A stretch of DNA of 64,000 bases from Anthopleura xanthogrammica. Taxonomy: Eukaryota > Cnidaria > Anthozoa > Actiniaria > Actiniidae. Location: NCBI GenBank assembly GCA_964019055.1, contig OZ025215.1, positions 654,001 through 718,000 of the forward strand. The letters are read 5' to 3'. The position numbers were made by a program, and so were the translations under genes. The notes beneath the pieces are model-generated. The model was not told where the DNA came from and did not search any database. It was given only the letters and a program-made list of their open reading frames with translations. This document shows, in pieces, positions 1 to 13,014 of the stretch (position 1 is the first letter of the stretch; each line of letters begins with the position of its first letter).

Positions 1-3000
1 GACACACCTACACCACCTCCTCACACTCCTCCTATCCCTCTAGCATTCAGCCCTCCTCCAACCCCAACATTGAGTCCAACAGCGCCACCAACACCTCCAC
101 AAGCCAATCAAACACCAACAGAAAATCCTGGAGTACGAAGCTATGCTCAAGTTGCAAGCCAAGCCACTGCAAAGGACGAACAAACTCTTGCCAGTTCATA
201 TTCAGAGACTCCTGTTGCCCAGATTGTCCAGAGTTTGACATACAATGCAACCTGCAGGCAGCAGATCCTTCTAGAGGAAGAAAAATGGCTGCTTGAGATT
301 TCTGCTGATCCTGCTATTGCGAAGTCTGTGGATGAGAATATCCAAAAGCAACATAAAGTACTAGAAGAAGAACGAAAAAATGTCTTACGACGCTTGTCCT
401 TAAATGAGGCACTCGCGAGGCAGCTGAACGTAGACTGCTCTGCTGCTTCAAACGCTGGCAAAATGTGGAACAGACCCTTGAAACTGGGGAATGAAATTCA
501 AGAGAACAACGAAGAGGAGCTTGGAAACCTAGACGCGTTATCTATAACAGAGGACGCGCGGTATGAAGAATTCCATGACTCGGATACTGAAGAATGGTTC
601 CAGTCGCGTCGAGATGATCCTTTAGTCAAGGAGTATATCAAAGCCTTTGAGTCACTTGTAAGAGCATTTTCACTCGACTCAGACGATCAGTATTACCATG
701 GCAATGATGAGGAAGATTCTCCAAGTGACGTGGTTCCATTTTCAACGCGCGGCCAACCGGCTGACTGGACATTGGAGCCAAGCAATGACATCTCCTATAT
801 CGGGAATGTCATTCACCAAGAATACTTGGATGAGAAAACTGTTCATTCAAGGCTTTTGAATAACGAGCTGTTTCTTTGTAGCCTGGAGATTAGCAGTAAC
901 TTCTGTGGCTATGCCAAGGTTCTAGACCAAGATATCAAGTCCATGCTCTTGGGAATTCCGAAGGAGAGGGTAGGAGCGCGATGCAAGGACGAAGATTGTT
1001 CAGATATCGTTATCTCAAATCGATCAGATATGAATCGGGCACTTAATGGTGACATCGTGGCAGTGGAAGAAATTCACCGAAGTTCGCAGCAAATTCGGGG
1101 CAGAGTGGTGTTTCTATACAGAGAGGTTCATTCTAGGGAGTATGCCTGCTTCGTAGACCTTCAAGACTCAAATATCATGATCCCAATCGACAAGGCCAAC
1201 CCGAACGTCTTCGTTCTGCAGAGTAAAGACCATCGTGGAGAAATCGGAGTTGCCGTATTTTCCATCAAAGATGGCGAAACTCACTGCCAGGAGTTCGTCA
1301 CTGAGACCAGTGGGAAACTGTTTCTTGTTCGCTTGCTGGAATGGGGAGCAAACTATCGCTTTCCTCTTGGGATTGTAAGGAAATGCTTTCGGGAACCTTA
1401 TGATCTTATATCTGCTGTTCCAGTTTTTGCTGCAGAATATGGCATACGGCTTAGCCAACCAACTGACGCGCTGAACGAAGCAAGGGTTGTCTACCCAGAC
1501 TCCTGGGATATCCCTGTTGCTGAATTACAATGGCGTAGTCATCGTTACTCAAACGTCTTCACTCTAGACTGTAGCTCTTCCCTTGGTATCGAGCTAGACG
1601 ACGCTATCAGTATCAAAAGAGGAAGCAATGGCATCTTTGAAGTTGGTGTCCATGTAGCAGATGTAAGCTACTTTGTACCCAAAGGTTGTTGCATCGATCA
1701 GGCTGCGTATCTCCAAGGTTTGTCAGTTTACCCAGACCAGGAGCACGGGCCCTCAATCAATATGCTTCAAAGGCGTTTAAGTCAAGATATCTGTAGCCTG
1801 GTGCCAGGAGAAGAAAGGTTGGCAGTGTCTGTCATCTTCAAGCTTGACAGCGAAGGGAAAGTGTTGAGACAACCAGATATCCACAAGAGTGTTGTAGTTT
1901 CTTGCTGTAATCTTTCCTTTGAAGAATGTGATGCTATTCTTGCTGGTGATTCGAGACAAAAGTGGCCAGGGAACATCGAAAGAGATATTGCACTTCTCAG
2001 CAAGTTGACAAGAAATATCGCAGCAAGACAAGCAAGGCAAGGGTGCATAGCCGGGATAGGGGATTCTGGTCGTACAAATGGTTCAAAGTCTTCGCAGATT
2101 GTAGAACAGTTAATGATAATGACTAACTCTGCTGTAGCACAAAGGATGTTGTCGTCGGAAAGAACCAGGCATTTGGCGCCATTACGACGTCAACTACCGC
2201 CAAAGATCCATTTATTAGAATCTTTTAACCAATGGTGCCGAGACAATGGAGTTCTTCAAAGTGGATCTCTGTCGCTAAGAAGACTCCAAAACAACCCTCG
2301 ACCACAAGACGAGGCCATCAAAGACATGAAGATCGAGTTGTCCTGTCTTGGACACATTTCCACAGCTATCAATGCTAATAATCTTACTCAACTGACTGAA
2401 GCTCTTCTGAAATGCGATGAAGACCCTCTTATCTCCGAGGCCCATTCTCGTCTATGTCTCATCCAGGAACGTAGCCAGTACATAGTGTCATCCAGCTCTA
2501 AGGCGGTCGACCTGAAGCATTTTACACTAGGATTAGAATGTTATACCCACTTCAGTTCTCCTCTAAGAAGGTACTTTGACTTAGTGGTTCATCGGTGTCT
2601 TCTAGCGTTACTCTACGACGAGGAGATACCCTACAGCGAAGCTGAACTCCAAAAGATCTGCTTTGATTGCCAGGTAAGACCTTCCCTCTCCTTTTTTAGG
2701 GTTTAAGATTATATATAGACCCCTTGCACGTGACGTCAAAGCAGCTCAATTTGGAGGGGAAAAAAAAAAGAATTTCAATCTCCTGAGACATGGAATTTTG
2801 TCGTGACGACAAATTGTACAATTACTTGCGTCCTTTTGAGAATCATCGTACAGAATCTTTAGAAAATTCAAAGAAACATTGCTACAGTGCGTTTTACACC
2901 TCTAGATATTTTCCGCCGTTTGTTGTGATTGGATGGCGACTAAAAAAAATGTTTGATCCCTTTTTCTTCGGAGAGCGCTGATTGAATAGCTATGAAAACA

Positions 3001-6000
3001 TGTCAAAAAAAAACCCTCGAAGTGTTCATGGTTCGAGTGACTGCAATGTAAAACTCTGTTACACTTTCTACCATAGTATTCATTTTACATACCTTGGCTC
3101 TTGCAAAGTCCTTTCTCATGATTAAAGAGTACAATTATGACATGGTTGTCTTTGCAGGTTACTTCAAACCGAGCGAACGCCTTCGAGAAAAACTGTTCTT
3201 CGACAACTTTGGCGAACTCGCTTCGTTCTTCACCAAGATGGCGGACAGCAAAGATCGAACGTGTTTCTCCAGATCGTATCACGAGTATCTGTAAGATATC
3301 TGACAGCAGTAAACCGTTGAACATATGTACTAAAGTGCAAGAATTGAGACCAGTGAAAACTGAATTTGCTGCAGCAGAGAAAGGTGAAAAAGAAGTAAAC
3401 GCAGTGCTTTACTCTGCTGTGCTGTACTGTGCTGTACTGTGCTGTGCTGTGCTGTGCTGTGTTTCGCTGTGCTTTGCTCTGGTGTACTTTGAACGGCTTT
3501 GCTTTATATCAATTTCGTTCCGCCATATTCTGCTATATTGTACTCTATATATATTCTACCTTGCTCTGCTTGCCTATTTGGTGTTGTGTTTTACTATGTT
3601 CTTCTCTCCCACTTTTTCTTATCGCCTTTTCGATCTCTTCAGAGCTGCTTCTAACATGGGAAAGTCGAGAAACCATCTCAAACAGTTCACAACAACACCC
3701 AACGTCTCCAGCACAACACAAGAGTGATACTTTTTATGCCCGAATCCCGTCTTCAAGTTGGGTTTCCTTTGTCTCCGAGGTGGCGCGCTCCAACCAGAAA
3801 AAAGTCGCCAAAGAATGGAAGAAAATCAACTCGAGTTCCCTCGTCGTGGACCACACCCCGTCTCTGGCAAACTCAATGAGCGACACGGAACTTACCCGCG
3901 CGACAAGCGAAGTGCAACAGGGTTGTACGAGTCGATTCCGTGTGAACAACCGCATCCAGGTTCTGTTTGGAAGCGAGAAAAGACGGGGGGTGCTTCAACC
4001 TGATGTTGAGGGGGTCCACTTGACGGGAACTGGGTTCTCTTGCACGAGGCACCAGAGAAATCCAGATAGTTGTTTCTGCGCTCCTCTGACGTTCCCTACC
4101 CTACCTTACTACGTGGATGAGCAGCATTATCAGGGTGTGATGGTACCTTTGCTGGAAGCTGAAGCAGCAGTGACGGTGATGGGGTCTGGTGGTAAAAGAT
4201 ATGTGGTGGAAGATGTTAGGCTTAGCTGGGTGGCTGGGCCTGGAACCTCAGGTACTTAGTAACAATTGCAATGAAAATTGTCACACACTAAACATCTACA
4301 CTCCTGATGATTACGACATCCTTCCCAGGTTTTGGCGGAAAAGGCGACACGAGCAAGCTCGTGGATTCTCCTTTCCTTTCTCCTAAACCTCGGAAAGCTG
4401 TCGTAACCAGAAATACCTGTTTCGAAAAATGAACGAAAAAAATTATCTAGCGACATTATTGTCCTCAATACGAACATGCTTTAACTTCAATCTTTGTTTT
4501 ATGAGAATTATTTTCCATAAATATCCAAACCCAAAACCTCATTGAATCATGGAATCTTTCTCTTCTTGTTAGTTTGTGCAAACATGCAGGTCCCTGACGA
4601 CGAACAACGAGGATACCAGCTGACTGTCGGCGACTACGCATGCGTGCGGTCTCTTCAGTTTTCTTCCACGAGCAGCGAGGAAGATTCCTCTGACAATGAA
4701 CACAACATCCTTCTTCACGCACGTGTCGTGCGCGTCACAGAAAACAACGACCACAGAGCTCCCTCGAAAGTTTGTACCCTACAACTGGTTGAGCCTTCAA
4801 ATTCTTTATCAACGGATATCCTCAGCGATGACACGCGCTTTTACGAAGTGGAGTGCATTCCTCAAGACCAGCGGTATCGCGTAATGATCCAAGCTGTCAA
4901 AGACCTGTACAAAGTGTCCGACGAACTTCGTTCTGTTGTACTTCATCAGGACCTGTTATCAACACCTCACAAGACCAACATGTCAACACTTAAAGGGTTT
5001 CCTCTTGACATTGATCAGGCTGAAGCGGTTAAAGCTGCTTTGAGTTTACCGTTGACCGTTATTCATGGACAGCCAGGTAAGAAACGGAAATGACGAAGTG
5101 TGACGTCATCCACATCGTAACTTTGTTACCCGAAACACTAGATTTTTGGCTGGGTAGTTTTTCTTGTAACTCTGTGGCTTAGAACAGTTCTTGAATAAAA
5201 CGTTTTGGTAAGGACGTGTTCACTGTGACGCCATGCCATGTTCGTGCAATTTGATTGGCTTACCAATGATTTCGCGCGCTGTTATTTGTTGAACCAGTGT
5301 GTAAATTTCGCATCTTGAAGTTTCCACTTCATCACCTACTTGCCACCGGGTTCCCGCGCGCTAAACCCAGTTCTCTGTAATACATCCAAGCCGTAAGTTC
5401 ATGAATCGTTAATATTGATTTGCTAACATACTTTTGTCTCCAGGGACGGGTAAGACGTGGACAGCTGTGGCCATCATCTGTCATTACATCAACAGAAACT
5501 GGCAAGCTCAGGGTGGCCAGGTCTTGGTTTCTGCTCCAACTAACAAAGCACTCGATGTCCTTGCAAGTAAGAAAAACGCCGCACTCCTCCCCTCAGGGGG
5601 AATCTTGAGTTTCCAAGCATGCGCAGTTCAAATAATATGGCCTTGAGACACAGAATAGCTAACGGATGTGTGCGCAAAGTTTTTGCATGCATTTAGAGGT
5701 CTTTTTTTGTTTTATTTATATAAAGATTTGTTTAATTTCCAGAAATGCTGGTCAAGGTTCCTTCGGTGAAGATCTTGCGAGTCTACTCAAGAGGGGTGGA
5801 ATCAGAAGCCCTAAGCAAGTCCCAAGACTCTTACGAGCCCACAGTCATACCGGAATGCGAACCGGTCGCCTTGCACCTGCGCGTTCGTTCAGCCGACAAC
5901 CCTAACGCCAATGCGTTGGTGCTTTGCGCTAAAGAAATCGAGCAGCTGAAAGAAAAAATCGACGAATCCAAGAAAAAAGGCAAAGATTGTGCCGAGCTTG

Positions 6001-8549
6001 TTAAAAAGCTAATAAGCAGGAAACTGAAGTACAACGCAATTTTAGACACGGCGGAGCGGTACGAATTCACCGAGAATTCAATTCACGTCATCCTCTGCAC
6101 ATGCGTAGAAGCTGGGAGCCCGCGCATGCGCAAGTTTGCTCGACTCACACAGTGTATTGTGGATGAGAGCAATATGTGCCTGGATGCTGAGCTCTTGGTG
6201 CCGTTAGTCACTGCTGGTCAGCAGTGTAATCACGTGGTTATAATTGGTGATCATAAGGAACTCGTTCCAGTTCTTCGGAGTAAATCGGCGAAGAAGTTAG
6301 GCCTCGGTAGATCTTTGTTTGAGTCTCTTTGTGAGCATTACGAGGGAAAGAAGTATGCTTGCTGTTTGCTGAGGATGCAGTTTCGCATGGTATGTCGTCT
6401 ATCAAACAATCTTACTTCGCTTCAAGAAATAAAAGGCACATCTTTAAATCTTTTTGATCGTTTGTAACCCCTGAAGTGGTCGGAAGTTCCATTATCGAGA
6501 TCAGATCCCTGATGCGCATGCTCAACAACGTATCTTTCTTAGAGCATGTGGAGAATGATAGGACTCATGGCGAGGATGCCAAAGAACTCTACTCTTACTC
6601 TTCTTCCTCTAAAGCTTGCAATAGAAATCCCAGAGGTACGAAATCTGACCTGTCCTGTGTTTTTTCTTTCAGCATCCAAGCATCCGTATCTTCAGTTCGG
6701 AATACTTCTATAGTGGTAAACCAGTCTTCGACGCGCCAGAAATCACTGACTCCATCATCAGGATGGATGGGTTCTGGCCCAATAAACACGACGTCCGTCA
6801 CGTGTTCTGTCACGTGACTGGTAAAGAGCACATGGTCACGTGTTTATCACTTGGAGATGATCGAGAAGGATGCAAGTTTAACCCTGCAGAAATTGCTAAG
6901 ATTGTAAGTATCGTCTTTTTCCTGATTGGATGAATTGGTAAAAGATGTTGGGCAAGAAGAGATTTATAGTTTAAGGTAGCTCACAGCAGTTTTTTTCATA
7001 ACCACTCAAATATCCCTGCAATTGATTCAGATCGACTTCTTTGCAATCATGAGGTGCGAAGTCTTCTTCCCTCTGAGAGCGCTTGGTATTCCGTCGAGCA
7101 TGCGCAGTAAGAATGACAGGGCTCTGGAGTTGAGAGTTGGTCATCTTCGAAACGGACTTTCGCTTTTTTCCAGAACATCGGTTTGCATGTCATTGTTCTC
7201 ACTTCTGATGATAGTTCGCACATGCGCAGTTGGTGTGCAATTGCATATCTCACTGCGCAAGTTTCTTCCAGTTTTCTTCCTTCCTAGTTTCGTTTTCGTT
7301 GATATTATAAGGATGCCTCCTGCAAAAGGGTCTTCAGAAACTACAAAACAAAAACTCAATTTTGATTTTCACCCCAAGAAAAAAACAGAAATATATATAC
7401 GTTACAGATTTCGAAATCACATCCATGAGTTATCTATGTTCATGTCTTGTAGGTATCCCTGGTGGAAAGACTTTCATCACACGGTATAAAAATGAAATAC
7501 ATCTCCATCATATCTCCTTTCGCCACCCAACGAGCCAAGATCAAAGATGCCCTGAAACAACAAGCCAACATGGAGGAGATACAAATCACCTCACCACTGC
7601 ATTCACAAGGTAAGAATACTCACCATTCACTTGTATTCTTGAAGTACCATTTCCAGTTCCCTCTAGAAAATGATGGTATGGCCGCCATATTGGAAATAGT
7701 ATCTTTAGTAAAAAAAACCCTGCAAATCCTGTCATAAAGAAAAAGTAAGAAAAATCTTTATAGAACTTCTTTTCGTTTTGGACCCGGAAATCGTTTTTCC
7801 ATAAGAGTGACGTCACACTTAATAGATCTATTGTGAGAAACATTTCCAAGATGGCGTCTATTTCGTCCCCTAAAACAGTCCCATAATGCACTGTAATGCC
7901 AGCTTGACCAAATTTTTCTCTCAACTTGACCGCGGAATGGCTAATGAACTTTTGTCATTGTTATCCTTTGACTTCCATGCATGTTGCTATGGCAGCGAGT
8001 TTCCAGGGTTCTAGTCTCTCCAATTTCACACTTCCTCCCTTCGAACCAAAGAAGAGAAAATGGAAAGAATGAAACTGAGAAGTACAACAAAAAATGCTTA
8101 ACTTAAATTTTTATTTTCTACAGGAAGTGAACACGCTTTCGTCATCATCTCGACCGTACGCAGCAGGTCACGAGACCAGAACGCCTATTCCGAACTTTCT
8201 GGAAAGATTGGTTGCCTAGGAGACACACACCAAATAAACGTTGCACTCACTCGGGCTCGACTTGGCCTTATCATCCTAGGTAGGTTTCGAAACCCTTTTC
8301 GGCTCGGGCACGTTAACCAATCAAATGAAAGATTGCCACCACAGGCAACCCAGTATATAAAATTTATATATTTGAACCAAAGACAAACCAACACTAAAAA
8401 TCTTAAAATGGAAATAATATATGTATTTATATTGTGCATCACTTCTAACAGGCGATCAAGACTTCCTTCGCTCAATCCCCTTATGGAACAAGCTTCTCAG
8501 TGAATATAAGTCACGTGACTGCCTTGTCGATGGACGCTCGTGGCCGTGA
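1..8549 (+). CDS. HELZ2: HELZ2-like RNB exoribonuclease / SF1 helicase, 3' part (left end outside window)
   Basis: Ten exons were joined: 1-2673, 3158-3383, 3643-4251, 4573-5076, 5444-5566, 5743-6389, 6673-6903, 7453-7609, 8124-8279, 8452-8549. They give 1807 residues plus stop with phase preserved throughout; the frame is open at base 1, so the true start lies to the left. Residues 1-50 are Pro/Thr-rich. The RNB (RNase II/R) domain spans about 500-890: TLDCSSSLGIELDDA (521-535) is the acidic metal-binding motif and SPLRRYFDLVVHR lies near its end. After a beta-rich linker comes an Upf1-like SF1 helicase: Walker A GQPGTGKT (1335-1342), motif Ia SAPTNKALD, a Lys/Glu coiled coil, motif II DESN (1519-1522), QFRMHPSIR and NVALTRAR. 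HELZ2-type proteins are cytoplasmic RNA helicase-nucleases; the vertebrate one is interferon-induced and a nuclear-receptor coactivator. RNA degradation is inferred from family. An E sits at one usual catalytic Asp position. The splice site opening exon 4 was chosen by phase. Confidence 0.9.
2716..2796. mobile_element. MITE family A, left half only
   Basis: Intron 1 of the helicase gene holds only the left arm of the family A palindrome, starting AGACCCCTTGCACGTGACGT and stopping near the centre. It contains the octamer TGACGTCA at 2731-2738. Full copies occur near 38.6, 40.0, 40.2, 40.6, 45.8 and 52.3 kb. Confidence 0.75.
3412..3482. repeat. (TGCTG/TACTG)n microsatellite
   Basis: A pentanucleotide run of CTGTG/CTGTA units in intron 2 of the HELZ2-like gene. 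It opens long Cys/Leu-rich false reading frames that are excluded from the gene model. Confidence 0.85.
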
Positions 8550-8799
8550 AAGACTGGGCGCCATCAATACGATACATCAATGTAAATATGTATATATTAA
8601 GCCTACAACCTTAAGATTTGTAATCTAAATGATGTATTGGAAAAATTGTTCTATAGTATAAAATGCACTGTGTTCTACAATTAGATATTCATTTCATCAG
8701 ATCCCATAGTTTTGGATCGAAATGAAAGGAAAAGTGGCCGCCATGTTGGATGATGACGTCACACATGTGGCATAATGTATAATTATTAAAGTTTTCGAA

Positions 8800-9310
8800 A
8801 ACGCAGCAAAATGAAAAAAAAATCCGAAAAAAGCAAAAAAAAAAAAAAACAAACCTAGAACAGGAGAAATTACTAAAGTAAAATCTAGAGGTTAGAAAAT
8901 AAGAACACAAAAAAGCAACAACAAGAAAAAAAAGAAAATACAAAAAAGACCAAAAACACTAACAAGCACACTAACGGACAGTAGAGCAAATATAGATTGC
9001 GAGCATTTTGATTGGTTCATATATATAAGTCACGTGATGTAATTGACAGATTCATCACTTTGGCAAAACAAAACTCAGGAAAGAATAAGCGAAAAACAGT
9101 AATAAAAAAGCTAACAAAAATGAACAAAAGTACATGAAAATAGTCGCTGTATATAAGTAGTTTTAAAAACACCAACAAGGAGGAAAAAATCTACAAAACA
9201 GTCTGCAAGATAAAGAGGAAAAAAACAAGAAAAACAAAAGAAAAAATTCTTAAAAAAATACGAAAAAAAAAAGGAAAAAGACAACCAAAATACATTCAAA
9301 AATAAGAATA
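8800..9310. repeat. A-rich, strand-asymmetric low-complexity tract
   Basis: The plus strand is dominated by short A runs separated by single G or C bases, and T is scarce. Minus-strand frames across it give Phe/Ser-rich nonsense peptides. It has no internal period that I can see and might be degenerate poly(A)-type material. Confidence 0.6.
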
Positions 9311-10060
9311 GTTTTGTTGAAGAAAGAAAATAATTCCCTTCGTATTATTCAATTACTTTATTTATTAGATTATCGTTACTGTTATTTTTCTCATTTCGTT
9401 TCATTTTTGTCGACTTTTTTTTATATATTTCGATCAAAACTAGAGTACAAGTACATCAAAAGAACCGCATGCACAAAGCGACGAAAACAATATCTACAGA
9501 ACTATTTCCGAAGTAAATGAAACCTTATTGAATCAAAACCGCAAGATTTATTAGTTCAGTTGATGCTAAAATTGTTATTCAAGGCTTAAGGACAAAACGA
9601 ACGACCGGAAAGTCCCCACGTGTCTCGGAAACCACAAGTCAAACTCTGTCGAGTTGCGGTGTGTTGTTTTGTACAGACCGACTCTAATAATCGCCGGCAG
9701 GTATTTTTGACTGATATTTCCAAGTTATAATCGAAAATAAGAGTATTTTTTAGCTCATATTTCGTTTGATGGATCACGAATTAAGGTTCCTTGAAATTTT
9801 TACCCCGAATTTTAAAGTAAGATTAATAGCAACCTCGTGGACTCGAAATAGCGAAATTTTTTAATCCTGACCTAAATTAAGAACTACAATCCTAAAAAAG
9901 AAGATTTCATTATATATTATTATAGTTATATTTGTCACCATTTCTTAAGTTTTATTTCGTTTCATATTTCTGTAAAGAATTTTTTTTCAGACTTAGTCTT
10001 CAAACGTACATTTGTATGGTAGTTTACAAAGAGATTTTAACAGAATTTAGAACGTTACAG

Positions 10061-10330
10061 CGTTACAGTATTCTGATTGGGTAAGCCGTAATCTCTCACA
10101 CTGTGATTGGCTAAGCGAAAACATTTCGTGACATGATCGTCACGGTGCTGTGTCACAGTATTCTAATTGGATAAGCCGTAATTTCGTGCATTGTGATTAT
10201 CTAGATTAAACATTTTGTAAATGAGCGTGACGGTAATGTGTCACACCATTCTAATTGAATAAGTACTTTCACACTGTGATTGGCTAAACTGCAAACATTT
10301 CGTGACATGATCGTGACAGTACGATATTTC
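10061..10330. repeat. 88-90 bp tandem repeat with CCAAT-like motifs, about 3 copies
   Basis: Units begin near 10065, 10155 and 10243 and share the order ACAGTATTCTAATTGG, a GTGATTGGCTA-like block, AACATTTCGTGACATGATCG and TGACGGT. Each unit carries two ATTGG (inverted CCAAT) motifs, some mutated. A further diverged ATTGG block follows at about 10340-10375. Confidence 0.75.
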
Positions 10331-11202
10331 TATAATCTTATTGGTTGAGCATCAGTTTTGCGCAATTTGATTGGCTCAATCCGTGAGAGTTGTGCGAAAT
10401 GTTTCACTCCCACTAAATTTCCTCTGTGGAAATATTAGATTATTCGATCTCATTATTGTAAATAATTGTAATTGTATTGTAGAAATATGTATATTGTACA
10501 CTTTGAGATGAATGTATTTTATCTCCACGCGATTGGAAATACACCCAATCAGAATGCAGAAAAACTATTGCCGATTCCGTCGGCGGTATTCCACCGTTTC
10601 TTCCCAGCATGCATTACGGTTTTTCAATTTCTTGAATAAATGCCTAGGTATTTTCAATGGTGTGGGATAAAATAGTTATACAATGCTTTCTCGTGGCACA
10701 CCATGGAATATCCCACTCTTCAACTTTATTTTCTTGTATATACACACTGCCCTAAAGGCTTCTAGTTTCACACACACATAAAATATAAGTCCCTCCTGGG
10801 GTATTCCCTGGTATGCCACTCAAAACCTTCGGAAAACATAATAATATAATATCTATAATATCTATAATATATAACATCTAAATATATCTATCTATATGTG
10901 TATTTGTAAGTATGTATTTATTGTGTAGAGAGATATTTATGTATTTGTACATGATATGTGCATATAGTTCATTCAAAATAGGAGACATTTTTGTGAAAAA
11001 CTTTTCAGTTGTTGAACGATGGAAAAACCTGGAGAAATTTTTCGTGAGAATTTTTTCAGTAGAATGAAAAAAATCTTGAATCCCCTTCTAGGAGAAGGGA
11101 ATATTGTATTGAAACGAATGAATATATCCGTCGCTTATATCTTATTTTAGCGATTTATTTAGTGTCCATCGATTTGGCGAATGGTTATAGTTAATAAACG
11201 AC

Positions 11203-11305
11203 TAGCCTGCGTTGATTGGTGGTCTGCGGTTATTTCATTGCGGATTGGGGGGGGGGGGTCCTCCTAGTAACAACCGAAGACCGACATGCAACGCAGGCGC
11301 AGGCT
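11203..11305. mobile_element. Short palindromic element with TAGCCTGCG ends
   Basis: The ends are inverted: TAGCCTGCGTTG at 11203 and CAACGCAGGCGCAGGCTA ending at 11305. An inner pair (GGTCTGCGGTT with AACCGAAGACC) also matches. A run of about 12 G bases sits in the loop. It looks like a roughly 100-bp MITE. No second copy was noticed in this window. Confidence 0.6.
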
Positions 11306-12796
11306 ATTAACGACTTGATATGTTATCGTAACTAGAAATCTATCACTGTAGTACCTAAAATTACTGTGAATAAATCTAAGATGTCTATATTTTTGGTTTG
11401 ATCTTAATTTGTAGGAGGGCGAAGGATGGGGTGATCTCCCCACTCAACATACATGCCCTTGCCATATACAGCACCTGAACACGTATAAGAACGCAACTGA
11501 GTCTATACATATGAATAAACAAGCAAGATATTTATATGCTATTGAATATGTCCTCATGGGGAAAGTTTAGGGGCGAGTTTCCCCCTCCCCCTTAGGCTAC
11601 GTCTTGCTTCCCTAGTAGTCCTACCCTTAACTCTCTTCATTTGGGATTGAAAAATATTTTTTTTTGGAAAATACCAGGGTCTTTGAATCAAAATAAAGTC
11701 ACGTGATATATGCTCATGACAGTGTTGCTATGGAAATCATATTATCATCATCACTATCATTTCAATTGAACGGTAACCAGAATTCTTAAAATTCTCTAAC
11801 GCAAAGCACGAAAGTAACGATCATTATGGACTTTTATAATTCAGTGGAGTGATGTTGATATTGAAGCTGCTCAAAAGCTAGCAATTTTTTTTATATTTCT
11901 TAAAACTTATTTAAATGCAAAACAATTCGTAAGAGAATCGGAAGCCAGGTATTTACAATTCTTTTTCTATTTCCATTTGTAAAATCTCATTATTGGAAAA
12001 GAATCGCTCGACCAGAAAACACCAGTTCTGATCCAAATTACCGATCACTTGTGTCACTTGTCCATGTCCATCAAATACATAATTAAAACGGAAAAACCTA
12101 AATAACCAAGGCTGTTTTGAGTTTCTTGATCAACAGGGATAAAAATATCGTTTTGTTTTTGTTTTAAACATTTCTATTTCTGTGTCAAATTGTTTTGGAT
12201 AATTGATAAACTCGTTGGAGTCAAAATTTCTGATCGTTGAACAAAATATTCATCATTTATTCAAAAGGTAGACAATTATTTACCAGCTTTATATACAAAA
12301 AAGTACGGCTTTATATAGAATTTTGCAGGTATATTCCTTTTTAATAAGAAGCAATAAAATACAAGGTCAGTTGGTGGCCAATAAAATTTTAATTTGATTG
12401 GTTTTTTGGTAAGAAAATTGAAAATTGTTGCTCCTGATAATGGTGTTTATAGGTTTGCTCTGTGTTTTTCACACGTTAAGAGGATTGTTTTTCAAAAATT
12501 CACAGTTTATTTGCTTGTGACAGCATTGAAAACACATGTGATTTTAGGACTGTCTTTGTTGGGACAGCCACAAGGTTGGACAGAAGCCAGCGCCCCTGTA
12601 TACCAGCCCCGCCCATGTTTACTATCTCTCATCTTCATATTGAGCTTCATTCATCCTTGAATTAACTCTTCATACATGTCATCTAAGTATTTTAATCGAT
12701 AATGCGGGTTTTTTTGAAGCATTCCATTGGTAAAACCGAATGAATCGTCTTCTTGATCAAATAAACAACTCATTTTTAATCGTTATAACGCAGATT

Positions 12797-12823
12797 CTGA
12801 TTGGTGGAGGCCAGGTGACGTCA
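12797..12823 (+). promoter_or_regulatory. Candidate promoter module: inverted CCAAT plus CRE
   Basis: ATTGG at 12800-12804 is followed 11 bases later by the full palindromic CRE TGACGTCA at 12816-12823, a spacing seen in NF-Y/CREB-type promoters. A perfect splice donor (CAG|GTAAGT) lies 190 bp downstream and the next gene to the right is the Ras GTPase, so this may be its promoter. That assignment is inference. Confidence 0.4.
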
Positions 12824-13014
12824 TTTTTCGAATGCTTTGCCACACGGACGCATGTTGTTGTTGTAGAAAAGGTTGAGAACTGAGCTTGACCTTGCTTCAC
12901 GCCAAAAATCATTCCTACTCATTTCTTCCCGTTTTTCCCTCCAAAAAATGCTTACAGCCAGCACTGTAGATTAATCTAGCTCCTGGCTTTTTCTTTTCGT
13001 AGGTCTGACATCAG
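12824..13014 (+). other. Candidate 5' UTR exon of the Ras-family gene
   Basis: The stretch ends in the consensus donor CAG|GTAAGT (13012-13020) and follows the CCAAT-CRE module. A plausible partner acceptor is CAACGCAG at about 15091-15098, which would place the Ras start codon (15263) in the second exon. There is no coding signal in it. Confidence 0.3.

Larger units (their letters stand above)
8550..12796. other. Gene-free AT-rich interval after the helicase gene
   Basis: I see no supported exon here. It begins with the 3' UTR of the HELZ2-like gene; no canonical AATAAA lies close to the stop (ATTAAA at 8785 and AATAAA at 9101 are candidates). It contains an A-rich strand-biased stretch at about 8800-9310, an 88-90 bp tandem repeat at 10061-10330, a TAGCCTGCG palindrome at 11203-11305 that includes a G run, and otherwise AT-rich DNA. 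Confidence 0.6.

Noticed and set aside
3429..3642. Cys/Leu-rich open frame upstream of helicase exon 3
   Set aside because: Intronic pentanucleotide repeat; the acceptor at 3642 gives the right phase and the repeat is not protein-like.
4573..4588. Alternative acceptor CATGCAG| for helicase exon 4
   Set aside because: It would shift phase and give an immediate stop; the acceptor TTGTTAG| at 4572 keeps the frame.
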